Below, in pieces: positions 1-12,968 of a stretch of 64,000 bases of DNA (positions are counted from its first letter, which is position 1; each line of letters starts with the position of its first letter). This DNA comes from Megaleporinus macrocephalus (lineage: Eukaryota > Chordata > Actinopteri > Characiformes > Anostomidae): positions 19,825,694 to 19,889,693 of the forward strand of contig CM038711.1 of NCBI GenBank assembly GCA_021613375.1, written 5' to 3'. The notes beneath the pieces were generated by a model that ran no database searches, was not told the origin of the DNA, and saw only the letters and a program-made list of their open reading frames with translations. Made by a program: the position numbers and the translations under genes.

Positions 1-2049
1 GAATGTCAGCGCCAGAACATAACTGCTGCACCATTTAATGTGGAATAAAGAAATATGACGAACAAGAATATGAAGTTGACGTCAGGCTCGTAGTTTTAAT
101 GCTGGTACTATTTTTGATAAGGCAATTTAAACCATCAAAATATCCTACTCGGAGTTGATGATTGTTTTTCTTTTCTTAAGTGCTGACAGTACAAACCTGG
201 AAAATCATGGATGGTAAAATATCAGACCATCTATTATGGAAACCAAACAATATTAAAAAAAGAAAAATTGCTCTGGTTATCTGGAGGTAAAGTCTAACGC
301 GTATTGGTTGACAGTGGTTCACAGGGTTTACCACTAGGGTAACTGTTTGGTCTTGAGATGTCTGTTGTGAGGGTTTTCTGTGATTCGTTTAAAATAGCTA
401 AACATCTCTGACTCCATTTACTGTGCGTCTTCAAATTCAGCAATACTATGAATGTTACTTGATACCTGCTTCTTAGTCGGTTTATCAGTTTGAATGACGT
501 GTGGCCAAAAATACACTCAGAGAGCCATAAGCTGAAATCAAATGCAGATCTTTGTTAATAATTCATGGCTTGTTTCGTTTTTAACAGCAGCTCGTGCTGC
601 AGGAACAATATGAATGAGTATGTAATGAGTTAGAAATTAAAACTTTAAACCAAATGAAAACATGCTGCTAGAAGTAGAAAGATCTACTGATAAGTTCCCT
701 CATAAGATCATAGAAAAGGTTCAGCAGTGAACCGATCCAGAGTTCGCCAGGAAGCGTGTTGAGATCTACAGCTAGCTCTGGCTGCGATGAGTACCTGCAG
801 CTGCGTTGTCTCAGACTGATGAGGTTTATTTATTCTCTACTGCAACGTCTGCAGGTGCTTATGAAGATTTACACTGGTTACAATGTGAAAATTAAAATTA
901 CGTTATCTTAGGTATGTTCTCATGATATTACAAGCCCATTACAACTACTGCCTCCCCTGAGTACAGGGATACAGACCACTAAAGGGTGCTACAAGGCCCA
1001 CAGGTTGAGAAACCCTACACTAGCATGGGGTATTTTGATAAGGATTCTTCTTTCTACATCTTCTGAGGGGTGCTTTGGCAAAAAAGTAAAAGTGCGAAAG
1101 GGACTCTCTTTGTTGGAACATGACCCGCTCCTATGTAGATATGAGGGGCTCATTTTAAACGAAAGAAACCACAACAGGTGATTATACGCTGATGAAAATA
1201 TAGCTTTCTATACTATATTTAATTTCTGCTAAGAGGTACCCTTAAATCTTACACACTGCATCCAAACAACAGGGTTAAAACGGAAGAGAAGTTGTTTGAG
1301 TTCTCAGTCAGTGGGTGTTTAGAGGGTTTAGAGGGCTGAACAACTTATGTCCTTTTTAGGCATCTTAAGCATCAAGCTTCATCCTCCCCCATTTCCTGCT
1401 TATCCACACAATCTTGCCTGTGTTTTCAAGACGGAGTAATTTGTCTTCGTCTAAACAGAGCTTTTCACAAGCACTAGCTTCCCAGGCCATTAAAACAAAC
1501 CATAGCTTTTGCTCCAAAAATATTGCTGACTCACATCTTTCAGTTCCACAAGCACACACTTGAGTGTGCGCCCCCTCACTTTTCCACATGCACGCTAAAT
1601 CAAAATGTTTCTTCAGCACGAGCTGTAATTGCATCTGTCGTTTTGACATTAACACATAGATCTCTCTCTGGGGACCTGCCTAATGCTGAGCGGCAGCAAA
1701 CATCACAATTAGCCAGCGCAATCTTCCGAGAGGAACTCTATTAAGCCAGGGGACTGCAAATACGACCGCATGGATGGATCAAATAACAACCAAGAGGAAC
1801 TCTGGGAAAGTATCATGAATGGCAGATAATTATCAAAGTTCTGCAGAACACAGTGAAAATGTATGGAAGGCATATTTCACCTAAATTGACTGAAGGGTTA
1901 GGGTTAATCGGACTCGTCTCACTGATCTCAGGTTTATTGAGTTTCCAGAGACAAGCTGTGTAAAATCTGCACCACAGGCACGATAATAAATACATGATTT
2001 ATTTCTGCCCTACGTCATTTGTGTAGCGACACTCTGGGAGGGGACTCAC
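1..2049 (-). other. gnao1: gnao1 intron 4 (5' part only)
   Basis: This sequence follows the exon 4 donor GTGAGT and continues past the left edge of the window. It is AT-rich and unique-looking, with no microsatellite of note and no recognisable element. The open frames here (up to 96 codons) have no family resemblance and no splice context. Exon 5 is not found in the 2.05 kb available. Confidence 0.8.
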
Positions 2050-2210
2050 TATTGGGCGGAGTCGTTGAGCTGGTACTCTCGGGCGCGGCTGAAGCACTCC
2101 TGGATGCCGGAGTCGGCCCACAAGCGCATCATGGCGGTCAGGAGCTCGGGAGAGTAGGGCTCAGTGTCCTCCATACGACTCACGACATCACACACCATCT
2201 TTGCGTCAGC
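2050..2210 (-). CDS. gnao1: G-protein alpha-o subunit, exon 4 (helical domain, second part)
   Basis: This 161-bp exon encodes about residues 102-155: [18 protein letters not shown], then [20 protein letters not shown], then [15 protein letters not shown] plus two bases of the next Tyr codon. It covers helices alpha-B to alpha-D of the helical domain. The acceptor is TTTTTTCAG. The donor is GTGAGT, so the in-frame TAG at the boundary is not a stop: TA belongs to the Tyr codon completed by exon 5, outside the window to the left. [10 protein letters not shown] identifies Galpha-o rather than Galpha-i. Relative to the mammalian protein as I remember it, changes (FSAELLS to YSPELLT, WGDS to WADS, NRSRE to SRARE, SAK to SAQ) are ordinary fish-to-mammal divergence. 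The intact frame shows a functional gene. Confidence 0.97.
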
Positions 2211-3604
2211 CTGAAAAAAAACACACAAAAACAGACATATTGATATCAATATGATGGTAAAAAAAATGTATTATTACATAAAGCATATAGTGGATACTGT
2301 AAGGGGCTGTATCCAACATTTCTTGCTCTACGCCCCACCTCTTTCACTTCCAATTACAATATTTAAATGATTCTATGACCCAAAAAAGGTGCATCATTCA
2401 TTCATCTTCAATTTTAGCATGAATATCCACAGGCTGCCACAGGCTGAATTGGTGGCTATATGTAAATGACATAGCTCCTGTTACACCTCAGCAGCATAGT
2501 TTATTAAAACCACTGAGCGAATGGTATGTTTTAAAACTGTTAAAAACGCTTACATTATCAAATCATAATCAAATCGAAGTATTCCAGTTATTCAAAAAGA
2601 TCATTGACCCACTGCTTTTATCTTTACAAAGACAGCATAATGAGTCCTGTCCTTATTAGCTCTTAATTTAGTTCAGCATGTCAAGTGAAACACTGTTAAA
2701 CATTACCGAACATGAAACTAACTTCACATTTATGGCTAAAACTATGTATTAATTTTTATATCTCAATCAATAAGAACTGTTATAAAGAGAGAGGAACGAT
2801 TTCTTCATGCTCTCGCATTTGAAACCGACTCATACGAAGAGAAAGCGATTACATGAAACACATGACACTGTATGACCTACTGTCCATCAACCGCAAAAGT
2901 GATTACTCCAAACAAAAACCCGGATCACTAGGGAGTGGAGTAGAGCATTTCTGTTCCTGCTTGGCCGTAACCACTGATCTTATCTGAGGCAGCACTGACT
3001 GAGTTACGATGAACAGCACTATCAGCACTGGGTGTGACGTCATCGCTCTCATTCTATTTTAGACACAAAGGAGGGCAATGTTTTGACAGCGTGCTGCACA
3101 TGCAAATCAGCTGACTCCAGATCAGGTGTGGCTGCTTTACATGGAATGATCATTTAAGCAGTGGAACAGGGGCAGCTGAGCTCAGAGCAGTTTTTAGAGA
3201 GCACCATTATGAGTTTGCCCTGCTAGCCCCAGCACGGCTGCTGGGAACGGTAATACTTCATGTCGAGCCCCACTAGACAGAATAAGCAGCGCCAGGAATT
3301 AAGTCAATTAAAGCCATGACCGCCCTGAGTACGTACGTGTGTGTGTGCGCGTGCCCTGATCCCTGTGGTCCCACTTTCTAGTCCACTAATCCCACATGCT
3401 TCCTGTGGGATGAGCCCATATTGCACTGTGAAACCCGACACACACACAGACACTTCTGTCAGACACAAAGAAGAATGGCTAATGAGTGACTCTTCATCAC
3501 TGACCTGACTTATAACGCAGCAATAACAAAAAGGGCCAGAAGAAGGTCCTGCTGTGCAATTATGTCTGAGGAAACACAAAACAACTAGTGTTGGGCAATA
3601 CAAC

Positions 3605-3639
3605 GTGTGTGTGTGTGTATGTGTGTGTATATATATATA
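3605..3639. repeat. (GT)n(AT)n compound microsatellite
   Basis: A GT run interrupted by one AT, then changing into TA repeats. It creates a spurious His/Thr-rich open frame on the minus strand. Confidence 0.9.
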
Positions 3640-6600
3640 AAAGCATAACAGAAAAAACAGTCCAATCAAAACAAGATATTCTGTATGTTTACGTGTTGTC
3701 CGTTAAAGGACCCCTTTTCTCCGTTTTTGTTGAATGTTTGGTTTTCCCCAGATAACATTTGTGTTGTATGTATGTAACAATCGGTAGTTCATTTTATTAA
3801 TGACTATTAAGCCTCTTTATCTCTCAGCCCATTTTGTTTCTGTGCCGTTAAGTCAGATATTTTAAATGAACTTTTTTTTTTTTTAAATAGCTGCCCTGTA
3901 CTGTGCCTCCTTCAAAAAGCAGCCTGGCCTGAAAAACTCCTCTGAAATGTATTTTGAATGGGTGAGACTAAACTGCTGCAAGTTAAAAAGGCAGATATAT
4001 GTAAATGATTTTTCGTGCCGTCCCTAGTTTAATAAGTCTGTAGTTTAATGTACTACATTACACTCTTATTACAAAAAAGGGAAGAAAATTCCACAATGGG
4101 GGCCTATTAGTGCTACACCAAGAAAAAAGCTGCGATGCTACATTTTATCAATACTGCCCAGCATTAGGAACTTATTCGGTGGGTTTCATGCTGGATGTCT
4201 TTAAAACCCTGCTGCTAAACCCTCCACCTGCCACTCAAAGCCCTGGTCCCCGGTTAGCAGCAGCAGAAAGGTCAGCGGATGTGGCCAAGAGGAGGGGCAA
4301 AGTCAGCGCAGGTTGTTTTCTCACCACCATCTGCTGACACATACGGGCACTGACAACCTTGTGAAAGTGAGCATGTGTGTGCGTGTTAAATACTCACCCT
4401 CCCAAAAAGCCACTAACGGAAACCAAAAACAGGATATTATCCACCTCTCAACCTTTGCTCTCCGCTCCCTTCCTATTTTTATTATCCTTTTTTCCCCACT
4501 TCCTGTAGGTAGCACTTTGCTTCTCCACCACCTCACCTCCTTTAGTCTCTCTCTGTGTTTCTGCGATTCTTTTTTTCAGCTCAGTACAATGCTCTGCCAA
4601 CCCTATGAAAAGGGGCATTTAGCTTTTAGCTCTTTTATGCTACAAAGACAAGAACAGCCCTCGGGTTGAGCGCCCCTCCAGCGAATCAGACGATGAAGAC
4701 GTCAGCTCGGAGACCAAAGCAAGGAGCGTGAGAAATGGACGGAAAGTGAGAGTGAGATTGAAAGAAGGATTGAAGGGGGGGGGCTTGAGTGATCTATGGA
4801 GAAGGCGAGAAGAGTGAGGATAGGGGAGTTCTACACTCTCTTCATTGTCCACTGTGAGAAAACCCCCCAGAGTTCAAACACTGAAAAGATTACTGCAAGG
4901 GGTAGAAACGCAGTTATCGCTGATTAATCTGCTGTTAATGGGAAAGTAGTTCAATAGGTTTCTGGCTAAGACAATTATGATGCTCTACTAGAGTGACACA
5001 AATGGATGATCGTCCCTCCATATGACTTGTCAGCAGGTGTGGATAGCGCAGCCGTCTCCATGGTGATGCAACGGGAGGTTGCATGGCCAGCAGGGGGCCC
5101 AGTGATTGGCTGGGCGAGGCTCCCTTTTTTTTCCTCCCCTGGTGAGTGTGACCTTTGAGAGGAGGTCCTCTGAACTCAGCAGGAACGAACCTTCTGGAGC
5201 ACCCATCTCACACACATACATAAACACACACAGCTCCTGTTTCATACACACGGCTGTAATTACTGTACTAGACTCAGTGTTGGCAAACATAATTGAACAA
5301 AAAGGCTTCATATCACAGCCATTTTAACACCTATATATAGGAAATGTCAAAGCTGCTGAAGAACTAAGAATAATTTAGGACTGATACTGTGAAATAAAGG
5401 CCATCAACTGCGGCTCACTAAACAGCATGTAATCGACATGACCAGTTGTTCAGACCACATTTTCTGTTTAAGCTTGTTCTTACTTCAAAAATATGGGTCA
5501 GTTGCACCACAAGACATCTAAACCAGCTCCACAAGCGGTGATGGATTACTGGCCAGGCCAGTGGGGCCAGCGGCCAGCAGCCTCTAAGTGCCAGAGGCCC
5601 TGCGAGGTCGCATACTTGGGACAGTCCACTGCACAAGTAAACACAAGATGAACAAATAGCAGTTGAATATGAACAAGTGACTAAATGTATTAAATAAATT
5701 AAGAAATGTTCTCTGTTCTCAGGCCCGCTGATTTGTGTAGAACTATCAATTGTGGTCTTGTTGATGCCAATAAAATGTGATGTTTTAGACAATGCAAAAA
5801 TAAAATGAATGAATAAATACTAACACATTTCTAGTTCTGTATAAAGTGAAAATTATCGTTTTATCTCGCCATTCATGCCATTTCTTTTTATGTTTTACTG
5901 TGGAAGGGTGGGCTACCCTCTAAAGACTTTAGTGCCCAGGGGCCTCACAAGACTCATGATTCATCTCCTACCAAGAACACACTAATTTAATCTTTACTTC
6001 ACATGTCACATTTTTCTTTTAGCCTGTTACAAATGCTGCATGAAATATTAACATTCTATAAAAAAAAATATTTTTACATTATTTTTAATCAACAGGACTG
6101 AATCTTGCCAAGTCTTTGAAAATAAAGCTTATGAAATCTGACCATAGACACAGTAGCAGGCAGGCACCTGATTCACCACTTTATAGATCGACTGGCCTCA
6201 ATGCTGTCATGGTACTGGTCACACCTCTCATACTTCGGCACATCACTGAAGGAGCAGCAGAATCAGGCACAATTGCATATTGAATTTGTGATCAGGTTCA
6301 CAGGAACACCTCTTCATTAAGGGGCCAGGAGCGAGCCAGAGAGAATGGGGCCTGTCCTTCATCAGTATTCGTTTACTGGAGGAGCAGCTTGCTACATGCT
6401 AACTAGCTTACTTTATGAATCCTTAGTGCAAGTAACAATTTATTACACTTAGTACGATTCCAGAGGTGTGGTCAATAACTGGTGTTTGTTTTACCACAGC
6501 ATATCCTATTACCCCTGTCACGTCCTAGCCCTGTTATATTCTGTACAAGTCGATATTGAAATCAGTTACCTTCTCTTACTGCTGCACGATGCATCTGATA

Positions 6601-9600
6601 TTAGCCACGATTTCCTGGAAGCGGGTGTCTGGAATGGAGACTAATCTGATACAGACTGCACTTACAGGTCAACAGAGATTTGAGTTCATTCTTCAAAGCT
6701 ACCATTATCCTTCTGCATGCATATGCCACAGCGTTCTGAGCTAGCGTGGAGGGCTAATTCCCTGAGACGTCAATGGTGTGTTACTGAACACTTCACTAAG
6801 AACATAACCATGCCAACCTGAACACTTTAACAAGTAATCAGTTGGCAAACTGGCCATTACAGGATTATCCCTCTGCACTACGACAGACACATGTAATGCA
6901 CATCAGCATACAGTGGCCAGAAAACTGCTTTGCTTCGAGGCCAGGACCACAAAATGCGCGCCTGAGTGAAAGTCATAGGTCATTATGCACAGATGCCAAA
7001 CGCTGGTGGTGTATGAACCAGCAGGGCATAAGTACATGGCCCATTAGAAGCCCCAAGAGATGGGGACCACAAATAATTCAACACTGATGACAGTGGCAAC
7101 CTTTTCGTTCTAATTAGGCCTGGGCCTTGAGAGACGCTCCACTTACAAAAGATACAAGCGCCTCATATGAGCATTGCACCAAAAGTGTTAGCACAAACTC
7201 CCCAGACAAGGATTACAGCTATAGAATCTATTTAGTCTTACAAGACTAATCCTTATCAGGGGTTTCGAAACAAGTCAGACCTAAGTCATGGTGGGGCTTT
7301 ACGAATGCTTCTGCTATCACAACGACTTTACAGGGGACCCTCGAATGTAGTACTCACATGAGGAATGAGCTAATTAAGGGTGATGATACAGGTCAAGTAC
7401 TTGGAAAATGAATAAGGCAGTACAGTCATTCCCTACAGAAACAAGATAGAAGACACTGACGCATTAGACCAGAACTTAGAAATGAGATGTACAGTACTAT
7501 AGAACAATTATAGACCACTCTTTATTTATTTCATTTAAATTACAATACTGGGTCCAGGATTCCGTATTTTGAGCAAAATTTGAACGAAGAAACAGGATGA
7601 ATCCAATTATGTTGTAGCATAGTGTACTAATGACCCTAGAGCTGGGATGCCAGAGGAGTGAGGTGTTGATTGGTGATCAGTCGCAAGTATTGGTGTTAAT
7701 CAGTGCAGCATTGCAACATCATGATTTTACTATTACACGCCATTTTCCAATATTTCCAGGTCATATAATGAAGCATAATGAAGGAACCAAAGTGAGAGCT
7801 GGTAAAACACCAACCCTGTCACCATCAGATCAACAGTATTTTAAGTACTTAACTTTCACCTATGCCTTGCCTCAGACTTGAAAATCTGAAGCAGTTGTTA
7901 AAGCTTCTGTGTAATTTTCTGTTAAATGTCTGCTTTCTGTAATAATTAGCCAATTAGGGTAGCAATAAAATAAATGGGTGGTCTCTGGATTTTTGCACAG
8001 TTCTCTAGCTGGATAAAGAGGCAATAGCAGTCTACTGTAAGTGCCCTCGCACAGACATTCAGCCAGAGAGCATGTGCTGAGATTGTAATTATAGAGCTGA
8101 AAGGCACGCAACGCAGTGATGACAATCCCGCCTTCTGCCTTTATTATTTCAGAGGGAGACAGTGACAGACATGCAGGCGCACGTCATAAACCACCAGGAA
8201 CGGTGCAAGTGTGTCATCCAGTTCATTTTGTTTTGTGGTTTGCACCGCAGATCAAGTTTTTTCTTACAAACTACAATGACTTAAGAAATGTCTGCTGTGT
8301 TGCTCTGGTTAAAACATAGCCAAGATCATGACATTAACTAGCATAAGTGCATAACTAAACTTAGTCTAATTCTGAGACCTAACAGACATTCTCTCTTCAG
8401 AAATGGAAATCATCTCCAGTAATGCACGTCCTGCGTTCTAGGGGTTATGCAAGCTATTTCTGCACTAATAATTTCTGCACATACAGTTCTGCATCTCTGC
8501 ATTCATGCAGGTAAACAAAGCCTCCACATTAGACCCAGCATATGTGGAATATGATGTAATGAGTATGCTGAAGGCTAGCTTTCCCTGTCTCGAATGTGAG
8601 TGTAGGTCTGCTAAAAATCCTACTAATGAGGACTCAAGCAAGCTGTAATTCTAAAACGATTCCTGAGCAGCCACACAACTCAAACCCTGTGCGGCAAACT
8701 GGAGGCTTATTATATGAAAGGATGCAGGTTTATTCTCATTTGTCATATACTGGAGAGCTGAAATATGGCAGGAGATCGATTGAACGAATTGAGAACAACG
8801 GAGTGCATTGTTGTGCACTGAGCTCATTTATAACATTCCTGAGGGAGAATAACAGGCTGATGTACATGGAGTGCAGCACACAGCATGACATACAGTGTAT
8901 AGTATACAGCACTATGTACGAGGGGTGTTATGGTGTCACAGTCACGGTGACTGTCTATGATGAGATCAATGTGTCAACCGTTTGCTTTTTCAAAACACAG
9001 ATTAAAACGCATTCCCGTCCATGAGTTAAACCAATGGCCTATTCAGCCTATTTAGACTACAATCCCCTCCCCCTCATGTCTCACCCTAAAACACTCAAGA
9101 GCACTAATCTACACAACATTGCCAACATTACATACAGTGGCTATCTAACACAAACTAATGGCAAAGGTATGAAAAAGAAAATAGCATTATTACCTACAAG
9201 TAACCTACAAGTACTTTTCAAACGTCTGAAAATTGTGTCAATCATTCTAGCAAGTATACTGTTTAAAGCACTGTATATACTATATAGTGTTACTAGTGCT
9301 GTTAGCTAATAATCACATAAAATTTGATACACAAAACTAATACACAAAGCAAGGTGCTTGGCCCAGAGCAGAGGCACACCCTCACATAGCACTTGCTTAA
9401 GTTTTAGCTTATCACTAGCTATACAGTAAAGTCATTTCCCATAACACACACAAAATCCCAGAAAAACATGAAATAATTGAGGCGATAAAATAATTTCAAG
9501 GAGCAACATGTTAGACGTTTCGTTTAAAACAACACTAACATGACCTGAATACTAACAGAACGTGAAGAAATAACAGCTGTGATATCTATGTATCATTGAC

Positions 9601-9760
9601 ATCGATCCATCACACTCTGGACATCACCTGTTCCAGTATCTTCCCTCAGGTCAGTGTTTCAGTCAGTTAAGAATCAAGACCTCTAGACTTCAGAGAAGCT
9701 TCTTCCCACACGCCATCACACTCATGAACAGCTGAACATTAATAATACTACATTCTGAAT

Positions 9761-9870
9761 ACAGCCTACTACATACATCCATATTTAGATGTTCTCTCAC
9801 TCTTCTTCTCTGTACAGTCTACTACATGCATACACCCATATTTAGATGTTCTCTCACTCTTCTTCTCTGT
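9761..9870 (+). repeat. Tandem duplication in the LINE 3' UTR
   Basis: Two adjacent copies (9761-9813 and 9814-9870) share ACAGYCTACTACATRCAT, then CCATATTTAGATGTTCTCTC and ACTCTTCTTCTCTGT. They differ mainly by a small indel. Such duplications could be part of the family consensus or private to this copy. Confidence 0.85.
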
Positions 9871-10051
9871 ACTGCACTTTTATTTATCTGATAGTGTCTC
9901 AGAACACTCTGTACCACCGTCTCAACCAGTGACTCTTCTGTTCTTCATATTTATATGTGTTTAATTCAGTCTGCGCTGTCCTTTACTGCTGCACTTTACT
10001 CTAAATACACAACATGTTAAGTTTACAGGTGTGTCTGTGCATGTATGTCAC

Positions 10052-10054
10052 TGT

Positions 10055-10096
<42 letters not shown>
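10052..10096. repeat. (GT)n microsatellite
   Basis: An almost pure GT run of about 22 units inside the LINE 3' UTR. Confidence 0.95.
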
Positions 10097-10098
<2 letters not shown>

Positions 10099-11103
10099 GT
10101 TGGTTGTGTTTGTTAATTCTGTAATGTCAGTTATCGTGCACTGTGAGCTACTGTAACCAAAAACAAATTTCTTGTATGTGTGAGCATACTTGGCAAATAA
10201 AGTCCGATTCTGATTCTGATTTAGCAGAGATACCCACTGTGGTCAGCATGCTATTTCAAAATTGGTACGAATGTAAGAAAAGACAAAGAGACTGTTTGGT
10301 GTAAGCAGCTACAGGAGCAGTAAACAGAGCAGCAGTTACATGGAGTGACCATGCCAGATGGCCATGCCCCTTGTACACCCTGAAGCCTCGTCACAGGACT
10401 TGAACCTAACGCCACCGTGAGAGGTTTTTCAGAGGTTTTCTGGCAAGCAGACATGACTTGTGTACAATCAAACGTTCAGAACTCACAGTAACAAACCCAC
10501 CAGTTTGTGCGTTTTCTGATTCTATGTTGCTCTTTATTGTTTGCAGTATGAACGTTTATTGATAATGATACTGGAACAATAGAATATTAAACTGGAATTA
10601 TTTTTTTTGTCAGGGGTATTATATTGGGAAAATGTCACGGTGCAACAGCGCTACAGATCTACACAGTGTACAACACCAGTGAACTGAAATGTTCTGATGA
10701 ACAGGCTTCCATTTCTACAAAATCTCATCAGAACATTTTACGAACAGCTCTCCTCGTTCACCCCCTGAGACATCTGTTCCTCTGGGTCCTCATTTTTCTC
10801 TCTTTTTTCACACCCTCTCGTACGCTTTTTCTTCCCTTGTGTTTGGTCAGAGCAGGCTGTTATGTCACACATTGGAAGCAGACAGGGAGGCTGATGGGAA
10901 GGTTTCTTGCTTCTTTTCAAGTAAAATGGATTCAAGACAAAACTAGACTCAACTCTCCTCCCTTCATTATCATCTCTCGCTTTTTTGCTTTCGCTTTATT
11001 GCTCGCTCTCTCACGCAGGTCCGCTCCCTCCCTCTCTACTCCTCCGCATCATGTGACAGTCAGTTCCAGTTACTATAGTTACCATGCCTTTCCTGGGGAA
11101 TGT

Positions 11104-11316
11104 GATTGTGTGTTTGATGCTCTCTTTCTCTCTCTACCTCACACTCTCTCTCTATCTGTCCATCGTTTTCTTTCTCTCTTTCTCCATCACTTGGTCTCTC
11201 TGTCTCATTCTCTCTTCAGTCTCACTTTCTCACTCCACATCTCCCTCTGTCTCTATTAGTCTTCTCTCCATCACTTTCTCCACTCTGTCTCTCTCTCGTT
11301 CTCTCTCTGCCTCCCG
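11104..11316. repeat. CT-rich pyrimidine tract
   Basis: About 210 bp of imperfect CTCT, CTTT and TCTG units on the plus strand. The Ser/Leu-rich open frames here are artefacts of this composition. Confidence 0.85.
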
Positions 11317-11546
11317 TGGCAGCTGCTGAATTATTGATTTGATGAAATATTTAGCTGTTATTCTGCTAGACCGCTGAGTGCTCCAGTTGTGGTCTAATGG
11401 CAGGCAGTCTTCTAAACACAGAGGCTCCACCACACCTCTCTGCAGCTCTACTCGCCACCCTGCCACCGGTCACTGGGGGGGCCACGCCCAACCCACCTAG
11501 GCGTGCCATCAAGCGTCCTGAAAAACTAACATCCCATAGTTTTAAT

Positions 11547-11875
11547 TAGGGCTGCACTGATTAGTTGACAAAGCTGATGTGTCACTGACATGCAGACACA
11601 CCGTTTACCTAAAAGCAAAGAGGTTTTATGATCTTCTACTAATTACTGGCTATTTTAACAGACTGCAATACACTGGAGGGGGAGAGGGGGCTTCTATTGT
11701 TTCACTGTGGTGCAGGAGGAAACTGTAGATGAAACACTAAATGATAGCAGAATTTTAATGAGGCAAAAAGAGACCAAAGGGTAGACAGTATAACAGTCAC
11801 ATTAGTCAATAAATCAAATGGATTAATAGCAGATATATGAATCAATTCTAGAAATAATCGTTAGCTGCACCCCTA
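11547..11875. mobile_element. Non-autonomous hAT-like element (TAGGGCTGCAC ends)
   Basis: The left end TAGGGCTGCACTGATTAGT and the right end AATCGTTAGCTGCACCCCTA are inverted versions of the TAGGG(C/T)TGCACNATTA terminus common to a fish hAT group. The 329-bp body has no coding capacity. The flanking octamers (11539-11546 and 11876-11883) match at only five of eight bases, so the insertion is old or the target duplication has decayed. Confidence 0.7.
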
Positions 11876-12968
11876 GTCTTCAACCCCATGATGCACAGCA
11901 CAATGTCTATATTAAAGTCTAGTACTAATGCTGCTTGAATCACTAAGGCCATTTTAAGAACACTAATATGCGTTTCAAAGAAAACACAGCTAATAAGTGG
12001 GGCTTAGCGAGACAGAGACACAATAGCAGCTAATCTCTTTTAAAAAAAATTAAATAAATAAATAAGTAAATAAATAATTAAGGAGATGACTAAATGTCAA
12101 CCTGACCAGACTTGGGGAACGCACTGCTCCCTGAGAGAAAAGAAAAATAGGAGGGGAAAAAAAAAAAGAAAAAAAAAAAAAAGGTGAGCAGCACATTTGA
12201 ACACATCGTCTCCTTTCTAGCTCTTTCTGTATCACCCTGCGGCTGAGGAAAGAGAGAGACAGAATGAAAATGGGTCAGGCTACCCATCCCTCTCCTCTCT
12301 GACCTGCCCTTACTAAAATAAGCATGCAGTCATTCCACGCCGAATGTGTGTGTGAATTAGGATTAGCTAAGACATAATTACAATAAAACATTAGCAAAAC
12401 TAACCCCACTGCCATCACCTACAGCACGAGGCACTTACTTGATTGCTGTTGTTTATCCGTTAAAATAAACCTCCTATTTCAACAGCAATACGTTCCGCAT
12501 TCTGGTGTTAACCTCCAAACTCCACTCATTTTTCATTTTCCTGCTTACCCTGTACTATTGACAAATGGAAGATGGATTTAACAGACATGGTATAGCTGAG
12601 AGCGCAGATGCATCTGTCCATACCAGCATCTCTCCCGCTCTCTCTCCTCGTACTGTGGCCTGCGGGTTCTGCGGTGTCTGCTGAAGTCCTGCAATTTATT
12701 ACTGTGTGCAGTGCAGTGCTGGCCACTCCTCTGCATGGCTGAGCTGGGCTTGAGGCCAACCTGCATCTCTTCAACTGGGGATGGGCAACAACACTTACCA
12801 ACAGCATCTTCCACTGTTGTCCAGGGCTGTCGCAATTAATAGAACTGGTTTTCTCAATCACAAAAAAAAATAATCGCAATAATAATAATAATAGTCAACT
12901 TCAAAGGCTAGAAGGGCACCTGAAACTTATTTATGAAGGAAATATGTTACCAACCATATGCTGTTTAA

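Larger units (their letters stand above)
9600..10222 (+). mobile_element. 5'-truncated CR1/L2-like LINE, 3' end
   Basis: Plus-strand codons 9670-9735 read RIKTSRLQRSFFPHAITLMN, then Ser and a stop. This matches the extreme C-terminus of the ORF2 protein in fish CR1/L2/Rex-type non-LTR retrotransposons, as I remember it (FFPxAIxLMN). A 3' UTR follows, and the copy ends at 10222 in short GATTCT repeats after an AATAAAG-like signal, a typical LINE tail. The UTR holds a tandem duplication (9761-9870) and a GT microsatellite. The element is 5'-truncated and dead; the reverse transcriptase domain is absent. Exact clade uncertain, left edge approximate. Confidence 0.75.

Noticed and set aside
2019..2243. 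Plus-strand open frame across exon 4
   Set aside because: Antisense shadow of the Galpha-o exon; GC-rich codon structure keeps the opposite frame open.
5535..5950. GGCCAGGCCAGTGGGGCCAG near 5551 and GTGCCCAGGGGCCTCACA near 5932 as possible element ends
   Set aside because: Vague similarity to GC-rich termini of some fish DNA transposons only; no inverted repeat of useful length and no target duplication.
8596..9309. Two adjacent plus-strand frames (142 and 91 codons)
   Set aside because: No similarity to any family I know, no zinc-finger or membrane pattern, and no splice or promoter context. Length is within chance for a 41-kb intron.
10380..10460. B-box-like AGGTTCAAGTCCTG on the minus strand (possible SINE or tRNA)
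   Set aside because: An exact B-box core is present, but there is no A-box at proper distance and no cloverleaf, so neither a tRNA nor a SINE is supported.
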